DNA of 64,000 nucleotides from Persicitalea sp963803495 (GTDB lineage Bacteria; Bacteroidota; Bacteroidia; Cytophagales; Spirosomataceae), in the NCBI GenBank assembly GCA_963803495.1, contig CAWDMP010000002.1, positions 2,604,001 to 2,668,000 of the forward strand, read 5' to 3'. A program made the translations under genes and the position numbers. This document shows positions 26,242 through 37,067 of the stretch, piece by piece; the first letter of the stretch is position 1; each line of letters opens with the position of its first letter. The notes below the pieces were generated by a model. That model did no database searches. It saw only the letters and a list, made by a program, of their open reading frames with translations, and was not told the origin of the DNA.

Positions 26242-26810
26242 TGGACATCCACTACCGAATTTACCCCACGCTGCTCAATACGTTCGCTTTTTTTCAGCGG
26301 GGGTACCTGACCGAGCAGGAATTGCTGGACCGGATCAACCGGGTGCCGGCGCCACAAACGGAGGCACAGGCGCGGGGTGTTTCGTTTGAAGACGCCGTGG
26401 TGAAAGGTACCGACGAAGAGCATTTCGATCCCGAAATTTTGCGCAGAGCCCGCGCCCTGCTGCCGCGCCCGATGGCCGACACGCAAGTGTACTGCCAGTA
26501 CCAACTCGGCGATGTGCTGCTCTACGGCTACGTGGATGTCGTGGGCAAATCCCTGGCCGTGGACCTGAAAACGACGGGCCGCTATGTACCGGGTCGCTTC
26601 ACGCACAACCACCAGAATTTTTATTTATTGGCCCTGAAGCCCAAAGGCATCCGTACTTTGCGTTATGTCATCACCGATTTCAAGGAAGTTTATCAGGAAA
26701 ACTACGACCTAGACACCGATTTTTCGGTACAAGAAAAGCAAATCCAAAGCTTCCGCGAGTTCCTGGAAGCCCACCGGGAGGCAATTACGGATGGGAAAAT
26801 ATTTGTTTAG
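26241..26810 (+). CDS. PD-(D/E)XK-nuclease-like protein
   Basis: 189 residues from the ATG at 26241, which shares a base with the transporter stop (TAATG). The segment GDVLLYGYVDVVGKSLAVDL followed by KTT has the D-x(n)-DxK pattern of PD-(D/E)XK exonucleases (RecB/Cas4-like), with predicted strands around it. I do not know the substrate. No partner helicase is nearby. It may be a conserved lineage-specific protein. Confidence 0.65.
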   Translation: MDIHYRIYPTLLNTFAFFQRGYLTEQELLDRINRVPAPQTEAQARGVSFEDAVVKGTDEEHFDPEILRRARALLPRPMADTQVYCQYQLGDVLLYGYVDVVGKSLAVDLKTTGRYVPGRFTHNHQNFYLLALKPKGIRTLRYVITDFKEVYQENYDLDTDFSVQEKQIQSFREFLEAHREAITDGKIFV

Positions 26811-26980
26811 GGTTGTTTATTTGTTGATGCGTTTATCCAATTTATTGACTTCCACCTCTTACCAAAGTTTGGCTCTATTATTCTAGGTCTGCATTATTCA
26901 GTGATTGAAAAATTAGGGGTGATTACCAGGCCATAGAAGAACAGGCTAAACCTCTAAACAAATAAACGTATAAACAACAA

Positions 26981-28646
26981 TTGAAACGCTTCCTGCCCCG
27001 CCTTCTCGTACTCTTGACCGCTCTCATCGCCCTTAACTGGCTGGCGTCGTTCATATCGGTGCGCTGGGATTTGACGGAGGATAAGCGCTATACCGTATCG
27101 GAGGCGACGCGGCAGATGCTGGAAGGGCTGGAGCGCGATGTGCACGTGACGGTGTACCTGACGGGCGATTTTCCGCCGGGCTTCGAGCGGCTGGAAACCG
27201 CTGCCCGCGAGACTTTGGAGGAATTCAAGACTTACGCCGACGGGCACCTGACCTACCAATTCATCGACCCATCGGTGGCTACGACCGACGAGTTGCGGCA
27301 GCAGCAGTACCAGCAATTGGTCGAGGCAGGGCTGATTCCGACCAATCTGTTCGACAATGAAGGCGGCAAGCGCACCGAGAAATTGATTTTTCCGGGGGCA
27401 ATCGTCGAAGCCGATACGCTGGCGCTGCCCGTGCAATTGTTGAAGGGAAATATGAGTGCCACGTCGGAGGAAAAACTCAATCAATCGTACGAGGGCGTGG
27501 AGTTCGAGCTGGCGGCGGCCATCCGGCAATTGCAGCCGACCGTGCGGAAGCGCATCGGGCTGGTCGTGAGCCACACGATCGGCGTCACCCGCCGGGTTTT
27601 CGGATTTGATCGCAAGCTTGCAGCAGCAGTACGATGTGTTTTTGGACGTGAATAGCCCGGCAACCTACGATGGGCTGGATGCGTTGCTGGTGTTGAAACC
27701 GAGCCAGTCTTTTTCGGAGGAAGAGAAATATAAATTCGACCAATACGTGGTGGGTGGCGGCAACGCGCTGTTCTTTGTGGATGGCGTTAAGGTCGACAGC
27801 ATCAGCCCGGAAGGTACCTTTGCCCAACCGCTGGACTTAAATCTGGGTGATATGTTTTTCAAATGGGGCCTTCGGCTCAACGCCAACCTTGTTAAGGACG
27901 ATCTGAACAGCGCCGCGATTCTGCTCAACGTCGGCAATCTGGGCGACAAGCCGCAATTGGAGCCGCTGCCGTGGCGATTCTTTCCGCTGCTCAACAATTT
28001 CGGCCCCAGTCCCATTACCCGCAACATTGACGCCGTGTACAGCCGCTACCTCAGTTCGATCGATACGGTGGGCGGCGCGGGTGGCATTCGTAAGATTCCG
28101 TTGTTGATGACCTCGCCTTACACCAAAATCCTGAACGCACCGGTGCTGGTGGCTTACAACGAAGCCCGTCAGCAACCCGACAAGCGCGAGTACCGCGACG
28201 GCGTCAAGCTGGGTTCGGTGCTGCTGGAAGGTACCTTCATTTCGGTGTTCCAAAACCGCATCCTGCCCGACGATCCGCGCCGTGCGACTTTTCGCGAGAG
28301 CGGCACGGCGGGCAAAGTACTGCTCGTGGGCGATGGCGACGTGGCGATCAACGATTTCGACCGCCGCCGCAATACGCCTTTTCCGCTGGGCTTCGACCGC
28401 ATCAATCAGCATACCTACGGCAACAAGGACTTCATTTTCCACGCCCTCGACTATATGCTCGACCCCAACGGTCTCATCACGGCCCGCGCGCGAACGGTTA
28501 GCTTACGGCCGCTCGACAAAATCAGGGTACAGGAAGAGCGCACGGGCTGGCAGTTGCTGAACTTACTGCTGCCGTTGGGGCTGGTAGGGCTTTTTGGCGC
28601 GGTGCGCTACGGATTACGTCGGCATAAATTCGCAAAGCGAGGATGA
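26981..28646 (+). CDS. gldG: Gliding-motility ABC transporter substrate-binding component GldG, one frameshift
   Basis: GldG works with the GldF permease and GldA ATPase in gliding motility and type IX secretion-linked functions. It has an N-terminal membrane segment (PRLLVLLTALIALNWLASFI), then SVRWDLTEDKRYTVSEATRQ typical of GldG/Mce-like auxiliary proteins, a long periplasmic domain, and a C-terminal helix (LLNLLLPLGLVGLFGAVRYG). The frame changes between about 27575 and 27600, where CCC, GGG and TTTT runs occur; one extra base explains it. Starts at TTG 26981. gldF is not next to it. About 554 residues when repaired. Confidence 0.85.
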
Positions 28647-28664
28647 CCGGGTCGTAAATTTTCT

Positions 28665-28672
28665 TACTTTTG
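28665..28672 (+). promoter_or_regulatory. Possible -7 promoter box of dnaN
   Basis: TACTTTTG matches TAnnTTTG, 56 bases before the dnaN ATG. No clear -33 TTG. Confidence 0.4.
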
Positions 28673-28728
28673 TTCCCCACGATTTAAAAATCCTCAATCT
28701 ATTCCATTCACCCTAGCTCCTTCTCTAT

Positions 28729-29856
28729 ATGAAGTTTGTTGTCTCTTCCTCGGTGCTTCTCAAACAGTTATCGGCCATCAACGGCGTCGTTTCCACCAAT
28801 CCGATCGTGCCGATTCTGGAAAATTTCCTTTTCAATCTGGAAAACAACAAGCTGACCGTGACGGCTTCCGATTTGCAGACGGTCATGATTACCGAAATCG
28901 AGGTGGAAGGCGGCGATAAGGGTGCGATCGCCGTACCGGCCAAGCTTTTGCTGGATACCTTGCGCGGTCTGCCCGAGCAACCCATCACGTTCAACGTCGA
29001 CGAAGATACCTTCGGCACCGAAATCGTGTCGGACAACGGTCGCTACAAGCTATCGGGCGAGAATCCGATCGACTTTCCCAAGACGCCCGTCGTCAATCGC
29101 GGGCAGGCGGTCGACTTTCTCTTCGGCCTCGCTGGGTGCGGCGCCATCGGCAACACGCTTTTTGCCACGAGTACCGACGATTTGCGCCCCGCCATGACGG
29201 GCGTATTCGTGCAGATCGGTACCGAGAACGCTACTTTCGTCGCCACGGACGGCCATCGCCTGGTGCGTTACCGCCGGACCGATATTCAGTCGTCGGCCGA
29301 TACGTCGATGATCATTCAGCGCAAGGCGTTGAATCTGCTCAAATCGTGCTTGCCTTCGGAAGACGTGCCTCTGAAAGCTGAGTTTACGGCCTCGAACGCG
29401 TTTTTCAGCTTCAATAACATCCGGATGATCTGTCGGCTGATCGACGAGCGTTTTCCCGACTACGAAAACGCCCTGCCGACCAACAACCCCAACACGCTGA
29501 CCATCAACCGCCAGGAGATGCTCAACTCCTTGCGCCGGATCTCGATCTACTCCAACCGCACCACGCATCAGGTACGGCTTAAGATGGAGCCCGGCAAGCT
29601 GTCGATTTCGGCCGAAGACCTCGACTACTCCAACGAAGCCAACGAAAAGCTGATGTGCGAGTTCAACGGCGATCCGATGGAAATCGGCTTCAACGCCAAG
29701 TTCCTGATCGAGATTCTGAGCAATCTGGTTTGCAAAAACATCACCTTCGAACTCTCGGCCCCCAACCGCGCCGGACTCATCATCCCCGTCGAGCAAGAAG
29801 ACCACGAGGACATCCTGATGCTGGTCATGCCGGTGATGCTGAATACGTACGCTTAG
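28729..29856 (+). CDS. dnaN: DNA polymerase III beta sliding clamp
   Basis: Ring-shaped processivity clamp of the replicative polymerase. Three clamp folds are recognisable; key blocks are MKFVVSSSVLLKQLSAINGV, LLDTLRGLPEQPITFNVDED, TDGHRLVRYR and the C-terminal VMPVMLN strand. 375 residues, intact. It is followed by a strong terminator. Its position next to gldG fits Cytophagales gene order. Confidence 0.96.
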   Translation: MKFVVSSSVLLKQLSAINGVVSTNPIVPILENFLFNLENNKLTVTASDLQTVMITEIEVEGGDKGAIAVPAKLLLDTLRGLPEQPITFNVDEDTFGTEIVSDNGRYKLSGENPIDFPKTPVVNRGQAVDFLFGLAGCGAIGNTLFATSTDDLRPAMTGVFVQIGTENATFVATDGHRLVRYRRTDIQSSADTSMIIQRKALNLLKSCLPSEDVPLKAEFTASNAFFSFNNIRMICRLIDERFPDYENALPTNNPNTLTINRQEMLNSLRRISIYSNRTTHQVRLKMEPGKLSISAEDLDYSNEANEKLMCEFNGDPMEIGFNAKFLIEILSNLVCKNITFELSAPNRAGLIIPVEQEDHEDILMLVMPVMLNTYA

Positions 29857-29908
29857 TCAATGAATAGTGAACGGTGAATAATTAATAATGCTGGTTCTTT
29901 CGACGCTA

Positions 29909-29958
29909 ACGCTGTCAGGGTTAGAACGCCAGACGGCGAGTCCCTGACAGCGTTTTTT
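29909..29958 (+). terminator. Rho-independent terminator of dnaN
   Basis: Perfect 12-bp stem, arms 29909-29920 and 29942-29953, followed by six T. Confidence 0.85.
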
Positions 29959-29968
29959 GTGCGGTTCA

Positions 29969-30006
29969 TGCGAAAAAACGACCGATTTTGGTGGTTAGCG
30001 ACCGGA
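29969..30006 (+). promoter_or_regulatory. Candidate LytTR binding site upstream of the sensor gene
   Basis: Holds TGCGAAAAAACGACCGATTT and a second CGACCGGAT about 20 bases later. Nearly the same sequence lies at 34061-34102 before the solo LytTR gene. Direct repeats about two helical turns apart are what LytTR domains bind. Confidence 0.45.
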
Positions 30007-30070
30007 TCGAGTAGAAACGCCCTATATTTCTCTATTTAAAATATAGTGCATCGGCTCACCCTCCTCACCC

Positions 30071-33000
30071 ATGCCCTTCGTTTGTCGCCTTCTGGTCTTT
30101 CTGTTGCTGCTTCTGAGCGGCGGTGCGGCGTTGGCCCAGCAGTACCCGCTGGTCAAGTACACCGTTCGCGAAGGGTTGGGGCAAAACCAGGTACTCTCGC
30201 TGCTTAAAGACAGCCGGGGCTACATCTGGTGCGGCTCCTGGTACGGGCTGAGCAGGTTCAATGGGGAGACGTTTGAGACTTATACCGAGGCGGAGGGGCT
30301 GTGGAATGGTAGAGTGTCCGATTTGGTGGAGGACGCTGACGGACTCATCTGGATGTTGGACACCAGATCGATCTTAGCATGCTACGATGGCAAGAAATTT
30401 AAAAAATATAAGTTGCCCAGTAATAATACCGGGGGATTATATTTCGATGCGGGGAATAAAATTATTCGTTTATACGATAACGAAAATCAAAGATTTTTAG
30501 AGGTAAAAGGCGACACGGTGCTTCCCGTGGCTCTGCCTGATTTTCCCAAAAATGTTTATTTGGGAGGCTATGACGCCAAGAACGACAGCTATCACTTCCA
30601 TACATCTGATGGAAAAGTCAAGAAATACCATCAGGGAAAAATCACCACGCTTACCCATGATGGTGAGGCAAGACAACGCGACATTATTCGGGGGGACATT
30701 CATGTCAGCTTCAAATTACCGAATGGTGATCTAGAATATACTGTTTTGAAAAACGACCGATTCATTCCTTTTCTGCGCACCACGGATAAAACGTTCACCG
30801 TTCTTTCTTCTCTTCCCTACGCATACGTTTTTATTCACCAAAATACGCTCTACTACCTACCGCCCAACACGCGTCAGGCCGAACCGATAAGCGAAGCTCC
30901 GCCCGGAATGCCCTCCGTCGACTTCCTGAACCAGTCGCCCTCTTCCACGCTCTGGATTCCGACGGAGAAAGGGCTTTGGGGCTTAATGCTGACGGGGTTT
31001 AAGAATTTCCAGGATGGCGAAGTACCCTACGCCTGGAGCGTCGTGGAAGACAGTGAGGGTAAGTTCTTTTTCCTGAATTATCGGAAAGGTTTGCAGCAAT
31101 ACGATGGAAAGAACATCCGTCTTGTTCCCCAGAAACAGTATCATCCTAAGATGGTAGAAGCGTACAAGCCGCTAAAACACACCCCTGGTTCTGATAATTG
31201 GTACTACCGTGCCTTCCGTGATCAAAACGGATACTGCTGGTTGCCGGAAGGCTATGGACTTTACAGATACAAGAAAGGCCGCTTCGATTTTATCCGCAAG
31301 GGGACCGCCAACCTGGCTTTCAGCATTGCTGAAGATGTGAGCCGAAAAAAGGTGGTCGTGGCCAGCGATCGACACGCCTATACCGTCGACATCGAGCCCC
31401 CTTTCCGCACGGATTCCATCAAGCTGAAATCGGAACTTTTCGAAAGACTGATGATGTGTGCCGTCGTCTCGCCTGCGGGCGAATATTGGTTTTCGGGCGG
31501 GGCGTCGACCGCTACGATCCTGATACCAGGAAATTTACTTCTTATACGCTCGAATAAGGGAAAGCTTCCAATGTAGGGGTCCCCATGTTGTACTTCGATT
31601 GGAACGGGAGCTTTGGGCCGGGGGAGAGGCAGTGCTTTGTCGCTATAACCCTGGAAAAGATATTTTCGAGCAAGTCTTCGATTTCCGTTTTCAGGGATCA
31701 GTACGACTCGCCGAGCAGATCGACGCCAACCACTTGCTGATTGGCGATCTTAAAAATCTCTACGTCCTCGACCTCAAAAAATTCAACGCCACGGGCGAGG
31801 TCGACATCAAGACCTTCAACCACCACAACGGCTTCATGGGCATGGAGCCGGGGCAGTTGGGCAGCTACCGCGATTCTAAGGGGAAGATTTGGATCACGTC
31901 GGGCTCAGTGCTGTCGGTGCTCGACCCGACCAAGCTCGACCTGACGACCCGGCCGCTGCGTACCTTCGTCACGAGTGTCAACAAGCGCGGTGTATCGTTC
32001 GTGCATCCCGACGAGCTGGTGGAAGTACCCGAAGGGGAAAGTATCATCAACATAAAGGTCGAGACGCTGGGTGAGGACAAGCCCTACAACTCGCAATTCA
32101 GCTACCAGCTGGAAGGCGACATGGACGAATGGACCGACTGGCAGGAGCAGCCGCTCGTCACGCTCAGCAATCTCAGCAACGGCGTCCACACGCTGCGGGT
32201 GCGGTCGCGGTCGGGCGACTTCAACGCCCACGACGCCAGCATCGCCACGTTGCACTTCCGCACGAAGGTGGCGTTCTGGCGATCGCCCAATTTTTACGTG
32301 TACGCCAGTTTGGTAGGGCTGTTTTTGCTCGTGGCGCTGGGCTTGCTGTGGCGGCGCGACCGCCGCAAGGGCCGGGAACTGCTGAGCCAGCAGCGTCGTG
32401 CTCGAAAAACGCGAGCGCACCCTCCGGCTTTTGCAGGCCCAGACAATCCAGTCGCAAATGGCTCCGCATTTTACGTCCAATGTACTGGGGGCGATTCAAC
32501 ACCAAATCATGAACAACGAACCCGAACAGGCTTCGAACAACCTGGTGAAGCTTGCTCGGCTGACGCGGGCCTACCTGGACGACTCGCTGATGGACGATGG
32601 CCGCGACACGCTCCTGACGCGCGACATTGCGTTGGGCCGGGAGGTGCGGCTGCTGACGATGTACGTGGAGTTGATGCAGCTTTGGCACCCTGACTGCTTC
32701 GATTTTGTGCTCGACGTCCAGTCGTCGCTTCGGTTGGAGGACCACCGAATTCCGCCATTCCTGATCCAGCCGTTTGTCGAGAATGCCATCGGCCACGGCC
32801 TCAAACACCGACCGGACAAGGGTACCTTGCGCGTACAGTTCCTGGCCCTGGCCGACGAGGTACTGGTGTGCCAAATCGAAGATGACGGCATCGGCCGGGA
32901 GGCGTCACGCCTGATGCAGCGCCGAAAGCCCAAAGAATTCAAGTCGGTTTCGACGGACCTCTCCCAACAACGCGCCGCGCTACTCAACCAACTCGGCTAC

Positions 33001-33075
33001 GCGATCAGCATCAAAACGGAAGACCGGGTGGTCGGTACGGGCACGTTGGTGACGGTGCAGATCGGGTATGCCTAA
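30071..33075 (+). pseudogene. Reg_prop/Y_Y_Y sensor with LytS-type histidine kinase, several frame breaks
   Basis: Membrane sensor kinase of the Bacteroidota propeller type. Signal peptide (LLVFLLLLLSGGAALAQ), beta-propeller repeats (DSRGYIWCGSWYGLSRFNGE), Y_Y_Y domain (FSYQLEGDMDEWTDWQEQPL), one TM helix (VYASLVGLFLLVALGLLW), then a His_kinase domain with MAPHFTSNVLGAIQHQ (phospho-His) and PPFLIQPFVENAIGHGL (ATP site). The frame is broken near 31499-31502 (a G run), by a TAA at 31555, near 31612 (a T run) and near 32391-32398. Four lesions in one gene, one of them a stop, suggest real decay, though indel error is common in this window. Partner regulator follows at 33245. Confidence 0.75.
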
Positions 33076-33244
33076 CGGCTGTCTCTATACTTTGCAGCCG
33101 ACCAGGTGGGTATGCTGGCAACAGGATGAGGGTAAGCATCTATCCAGTAGTATAAGTAGATGAAAAATGATGGCTCCTTTACTGATTATGAAACTGGTTA
33201 CCCCTCAGTGAGAATCGAGCCCTTTCCCCTACCCACCACTACCC

Positions 33245-34039
33245 ATGTTGAAGACCTTTCTCGTAGAAGACAACCCCGCCGAACTGGATAAAGTACGGGG
33301 GTTTTTGACCCAACGTTGCCCCACCGTCCAGATCGTCGGGACTGCTGGCGAGATACAGGAAGCCTATCAAGGTATCCTGAATACCCAGCCCGACCTGCTC
33401 ATCTCGGATATTCGCATCACCGGTGGCCGCTGCTATGACCTGCTCCATCAACTGAAAGCACAAAGCCGCCTGCAGGGCCTGCGCATCATATTCATGACGG
33501 GATTTCGAGAGTTTGGCAACGCCCGCGATGGCTATGAGTTTGCCCCGGTGGCATTTCTGGAAAAGCCCTGCACCGCGCAGGAATTACAAGACGCCGTGGA
33601 GAAAGTAGAATGCCAGGCCCAAAATCCGCAGGCCCTGCAGCAGGTGGAACTACTGCTGGAACTGATGAGCCATCGCCCTGCCGCCGGGCGGCTGACCGTC
33701 CCGTTGGTGGGGGGTAGCCTGCGGATGCTCGACATCAGCGACGTCGTCTACCTTCAATCCGATGGCAGCGTTACCCGTTTTTATACTAAAAAAAATCAGG
33801 ATGCCGCCCAATTTCTGGCTTCCAGCAAGCCGCTCGGCTACTACCGCACCCTGTTGCAGCAGGAACCCCGTTTCTTTGCGGTAGGCAGCAGCGAGCTCAT
33901 CAACCTCGACCACCTCGAACAATACGACCACAGCCAGCGCCTGTTGCGGTTCGGTAACCCGGCGCGGCACTTTTACGCTTCACGGGCGGGCGGGCGCGCT
34001 CTGCGCGAGTACCTCAATGAGCATCCGCTACGCAAATGA
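33245..34039 (+). CDS. LytTR-family response regulator
   Basis: 264 residues: receiver domain (FLVEDNPAEL with the acidic pocket, phospho-Asp in LLISDIRITGG, conserved Lys in FLEKPC), then a LytTR DNA-binding domain (residues about 150-260; LDISDVVYLQSDGSVTRFYT). Cognate to the sensor upstream. Likely binds the direct repeats at 29969 and 34061. The 33076-33244 spacer shows no gene. Confidence 0.9.
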   Translation: MLKTFLVEDNPAELDKVRGFLTQRCPTVQIVGTAGEIQEAYQGILNTQPDLLISDIRITGGRCYDLLHQLKAQSRLQGLRIIFMTGFREFGNARDGYEFAPVAFLEKPCTAQELQDAVEKVECQAQNPQALQQVELLLELMSHRPAAGRLTVPLVGGSLRMLDISDVVYLQSDGSVTRFYTKKNQDAAQFLASSKPLGYYRTLLQQEPRFFAVGSSELINLDHLEQYDHSQRLLRFGNPARHFYASRAGGRALREYLNEHPLRK

Positions 34040-34060
34040 CGATTGATCCGAAAACAGTTT

Positions 34061-34102
34061 ATGCGAAAAAACGACTGATTTGGTACAAAAAACGACCGGT
34101 TA
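34061..34102 (+). promoter_or_regulatory. Candidate LytTR binding site upstream of the solo LytTR gene
   Basis: Contains two direct repeats, AAAAAACGACTGATT and AAAAAACGACCGGTT, whose starts are exactly 21 bases apart; the first is almost identical to the site at 29969. Confidence 0.5.
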
Positions 34103-34132
34103 GCATCCGCGCCGTCCTCAGCAGCGCCTAAA

Positions 34133-34537
34133 ATGCTAGGTTGGGTACCTAAAAACCCCCAAACCCCGTATCCTGTGCAAGCACGCGCTACTTCTCCTCC
34201 ACTACCCGTTTCCGGGCAGCCCGTCGTCCGTTCATTGCCACCCGACGGGCTGCTACTTCCCTTCCCACGCGGCCGCCGCTTTGTGCCCGCCACGCAAATT
34301 CTGGCCCTCAGGGCCGAGCGCAACTACACCCTGCTTCACTTCCGCGACGGCCGCACGCTGCTCTACTCCCGCACGATGGGTGACCTGCTGGCGCTGTTGC
34401 CCACCCATGCCTTCGTCCGCATCCACCGCGGCCACGCCGTCAACCGGCAGCACATCAAAGCCACCTTGAAATCACGGATCGTGCTAACCGATGGTAGCGC
34501 GTGGGCGGTGAGTCGGCGGAAACGGGAACGGGTTTGA
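34133..34537 (+). CDS. Stand-alone LytTR DNA-binding protein
   Basis: 134 residues. A proline-rich start of about 45 residues leads into a single LytTR domain: ILALRAERNYTLLHFRDGRT, LLYSRTMGDLLALLP and FVRIHRGHAVNRQHIKATLK. No receiver domain. It follows the two-component pair and carries its own copy of the candidate LytTR site, so it may compete with or amplify the regulator. Confidence 0.82.
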   Translation: MLGWVPKNPQTPYPVQARATSPPLPVSGQPVVRSLPPDGLLLPFPRGRRFVPATQILALRAERNYTLLHFRDGRTLLYSRTMGDLLALLPTHAFVRIHRGHAVNRQHIKATLKSRIVLTDGSAWAVSRRKRERV

Positions 34538-34612
34538 TCGAGCACTGCCGGCTTTTCGATCAGTAGTAAATTCCCTCACTTCTCCTTTTACTACCCAAAA
34601 AAGCCAACCACC

Positions 34613-36113
34613 ATGTCCAAATACGTAGCTGCCATCGACCAGGGTACCACCAGTACCCGCTGCATTCTTTTCGACCGCCAGGGAAATATTGTCGCCACGG
34701 GTCAAAAGGAACACGAACAGATTTACCCCAAACCCGGCTGGGTGGAGCACAATCCCGACGAGATTTGGAAAAATACGCTGGAAGTGATTGCCCTGGCACG
34801 GATCAAGGCCTCGGCCACGGCGAGCGATATTGCGGCCATCGGCATAACCAATCAGCGCGAGACCACCGTCGTCTGGAACCGCCGGACCGGTAAGCCCTAC
34901 CATAACGCGCTGGTGTGGCAAGACACCCGCACGGGCGAGTTGGTGGCCAAATTCGAGAAGGAAGGCGGCATCGACCGCTTCCGCGCTACGACCGGACTGC
35001 CGCTGGCGACTTATTTCAGTGGGTTGAAACTTCACTGGCTTTTGGACAACGTACCGGGCCTGCGCGCCGACGCCGAGAAGGGCGACGCGCTCTTTGGCAC
35101 TATGGATACCTACCTGATCTGGAACCTGACGGGAGGTACCAAGAGCGGCATCCATGTCACGGATGTTACTAACGCCAGCCGCACCCAACTCATGGACCTG
35201 CGCTCGCTGCAATGGGACGAGGGAATGCTCAAAGCCTACGCTATTCCCCGCGCGTTGCTGCCCGCCATCAAGAGCAGTAGCGAAGTCTACGGGCACGTCG
35301 ACTCGGAAGTACTGCCGGGCGTACCCATCGCCGGGGCCCTGGGCGACCAACACGCGGCACTTGTGGGTCAGGCGTGCTTCGAGCCGGGTATGGCCAAGAA
35401 TACTTACGGTACCGGTTGTTTTCTGGTAATGAATACCGGCGACGAACTGCAGCATTCGGAAAGAGGACTGCTAACGACCATTGCCTACAAATTCGGCGAT
35501 CAACCCGTACAGTACGCACTGGAAGGCAGTATCGCCATTGCGGGAGCGCTGGTGCAGTGGGTACGGGACAACCTAGGTCTGATCAAAAAGAGCAGCGACA
35601 TCGAAGCCCTCGCCCAAAGCGTGGACGACAATGGGGGTGCCTACTTCGTGCCCGCTTTCTCGGGACTGTACGCACCCTACTGGCGCAACGACGCCCGTGG
35701 CGTCATCGCTGGCCTGACTCGCTACGTGACCAAGGGCCACATCGCCCGCGCGGTGCTGGAAGCGACGGCTTATCAGACAATCGACGTCGTAAATGCCATG
35801 GAGGAGGACTCCGGCATCGAGCTGAAATCCCTACGCGTCGATGGCGGCATGGTGGCCAACCAGATGCTCATGCAGTTTCAGTCCGACATGCTCGACGCCC
35901 AGGTCGTGGCACCCGCCGTGGCCGAAACGACGGCCCTGGGTGCCGCCTACGCGGCCGGACTGGCGGTAGGATACTGGAAGGATTTGGATGATTTGCGGAA
36001 AAACTGGTCCATCGCCCAAACCTGGGACCCGGCGATGGAAGTCTGAGCAGCGGGATGCACTCTACAAGGGCTGGCAAAAGGCGGTGACGAAGTCGTTTGG
36101 TTGGGAGGAGTAG
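34613..36113 (+). CDS. glpK: Glycerol kinase, frameshift near the 3' end
   Basis: FGGY-family kinase that makes glycerol 3-phosphate. Motifs: AIDQGTTSTRCILFDRQGNI, AIGITNQRETTVVWNR, GALGDQHAALVGQ and LRVDGGMVANQMLMQFQSD. The frame given stops at 36046, but the adjacent frame continues EQRDALYKGWQKAVTKSFGW to a stop at 36113, the normal end of GlpK, giving about 500 residues against 502 in E. coli. One extra base near 36043 explains it. No glpF or glpD is nearby. Confidence 0.93.
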
Positions 36114-36180
36114 TTTTTGCTTACCTTCGCGGCTTAGAACTCAGAACCTGGTACGCTGTACCTAGTACCCCAACGTCCCT

Positions 36181-36993
36181 ATGCCGCATCAGCTAAAACT
36201 AAAAAGACCGCTCGCTTTTTTTGACCTTGAAACCACCGGGACCAATATCGCCAAAGACCGGATCATTGAGGTTTCCGTTGTCAAAGCGCTGCCGGATGGT
36301 ACCGAAACGGTGACCACCATGCGGGTCAATCCCGGTATGCCGATTCCGGCGGAGACTAGTTTGATTCACGGGATTTACGATGAGGATGTCAAGGATAGCC
36401 CGACGTTCAAGGAGATAGCCAAGGATTTGGTCGATCTGCTGGAAGGCTGTGATTTGGCGGGTTTCAACAGCAACCGATTCGATGTGCCGATGCTGGTGGA
36501 GGAATTCTTGCGGGCTGACGTCGATTTTGACGCCAAGGGCCGCCGCCTGATCGACGCCCAGCGCATTTTTCACCTCATGGAGCCCCGCAACTTGACGGCA
36601 GCCTACAAATTTTACTGCGACAAGCCGCTTATCGGTGCGCATGGGGCCGAGGCCGATGCGCTCGCTACCTACGAAGTACTCAACGCCCAGATAAAACACT
36701 ACGCCGACACGGTCGTGACCGATGCCGATGGCAACGACACGATGCCGATTCACAACGACATGGACGTGCTGCATATGCTGACGGCCTCACCGAATGTGGA
36801 CTTCGCCGGACGGATGATTTTCAACGAGCAAGGGGAGGAGGTTTTCAACTTTGGTAAACACAATGGCAAGAAGGTAGTTGATGTACTCAAAAAGGAGCCG
36901 GCCTTCTACGATTGGATCGTCAAAAATGATTTTCCGCTCGATACCAAGCGCCGTTTGACCGAAATAAAGCTCAGGGCCTTCGCCAAACGATAG
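36181..36993 (+). CDS. DnaQ-like 3'-5' exonuclease (DEDDh)
   Basis: 270 residues. Exo I motif AFFDLETTGTN (Asp, Glu), Exo II region AGFNSNRFDVPMLVEEF (Asp), and Exo III HGAEADALATYEV (His, Asp), so the DEDDh set is complete. The C-terminal part with FNFGKHNGKKVVDVLKKEPA resembles the tail of exodeoxyribonuclease X-type and Bacteroidota DnaQ homologues. Could be the proofreading subunit or a repair nuclease. Confidence 0.88.
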   Translation: MPHQLKLKRPLAFFDLETTGTNIAKDRIIEVSVVKALPDGTETVTTMRVNPGMPIPAETSLIHGIYDEDVKDSPTFKEIAKDLVDLLEGCDLAGFNSNRFDVPMLVEEFLRADVDFDAKGRRLIDAQRIFHLMEPRNLTAAYKFYCDKPLIGAHGAEADALATYEVLNAQIKHYADTVVTDADGNDTMPIHNDMDVLHMLTASPNVDFAGRMIFNEQGEEVFNFGKHNGKKVVDVLKKEPAFYDWIVKNDFPLDTKRRLTEIKLRAFAKR

Positions 36994-37013
36994 AATAATC
37001 CGATTTCGATGGC

Positions 37014-37043
37014 TTGAGTAAGCGGTTTTTATCCTTAAATTTG
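37014..37043 (+). promoter_or_regulatory. Promoter of nuoK2-L-M-N
   Basis: TAAATTTG at 37036-37043 fits the -7 consensus, with TTG at 37014-37016 nineteen bases upstream, the normal Bacteroidota layout. It lies 25 bases before the GTG of nuoK2, so the second nuo block has its own promoter. Confidence 0.6.
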
Positions 37044-37067
37044 CCCGAATTTTAAGGGCCGGGAACC

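Noticed and set aside
25794..26810. A transporter-nuclease fusion of 338 residues
   Set aside because: The transporter's real C-terminus is in another frame with a stop at 26241 that overlaps a separate ATG; the fusion comes from one extra base.
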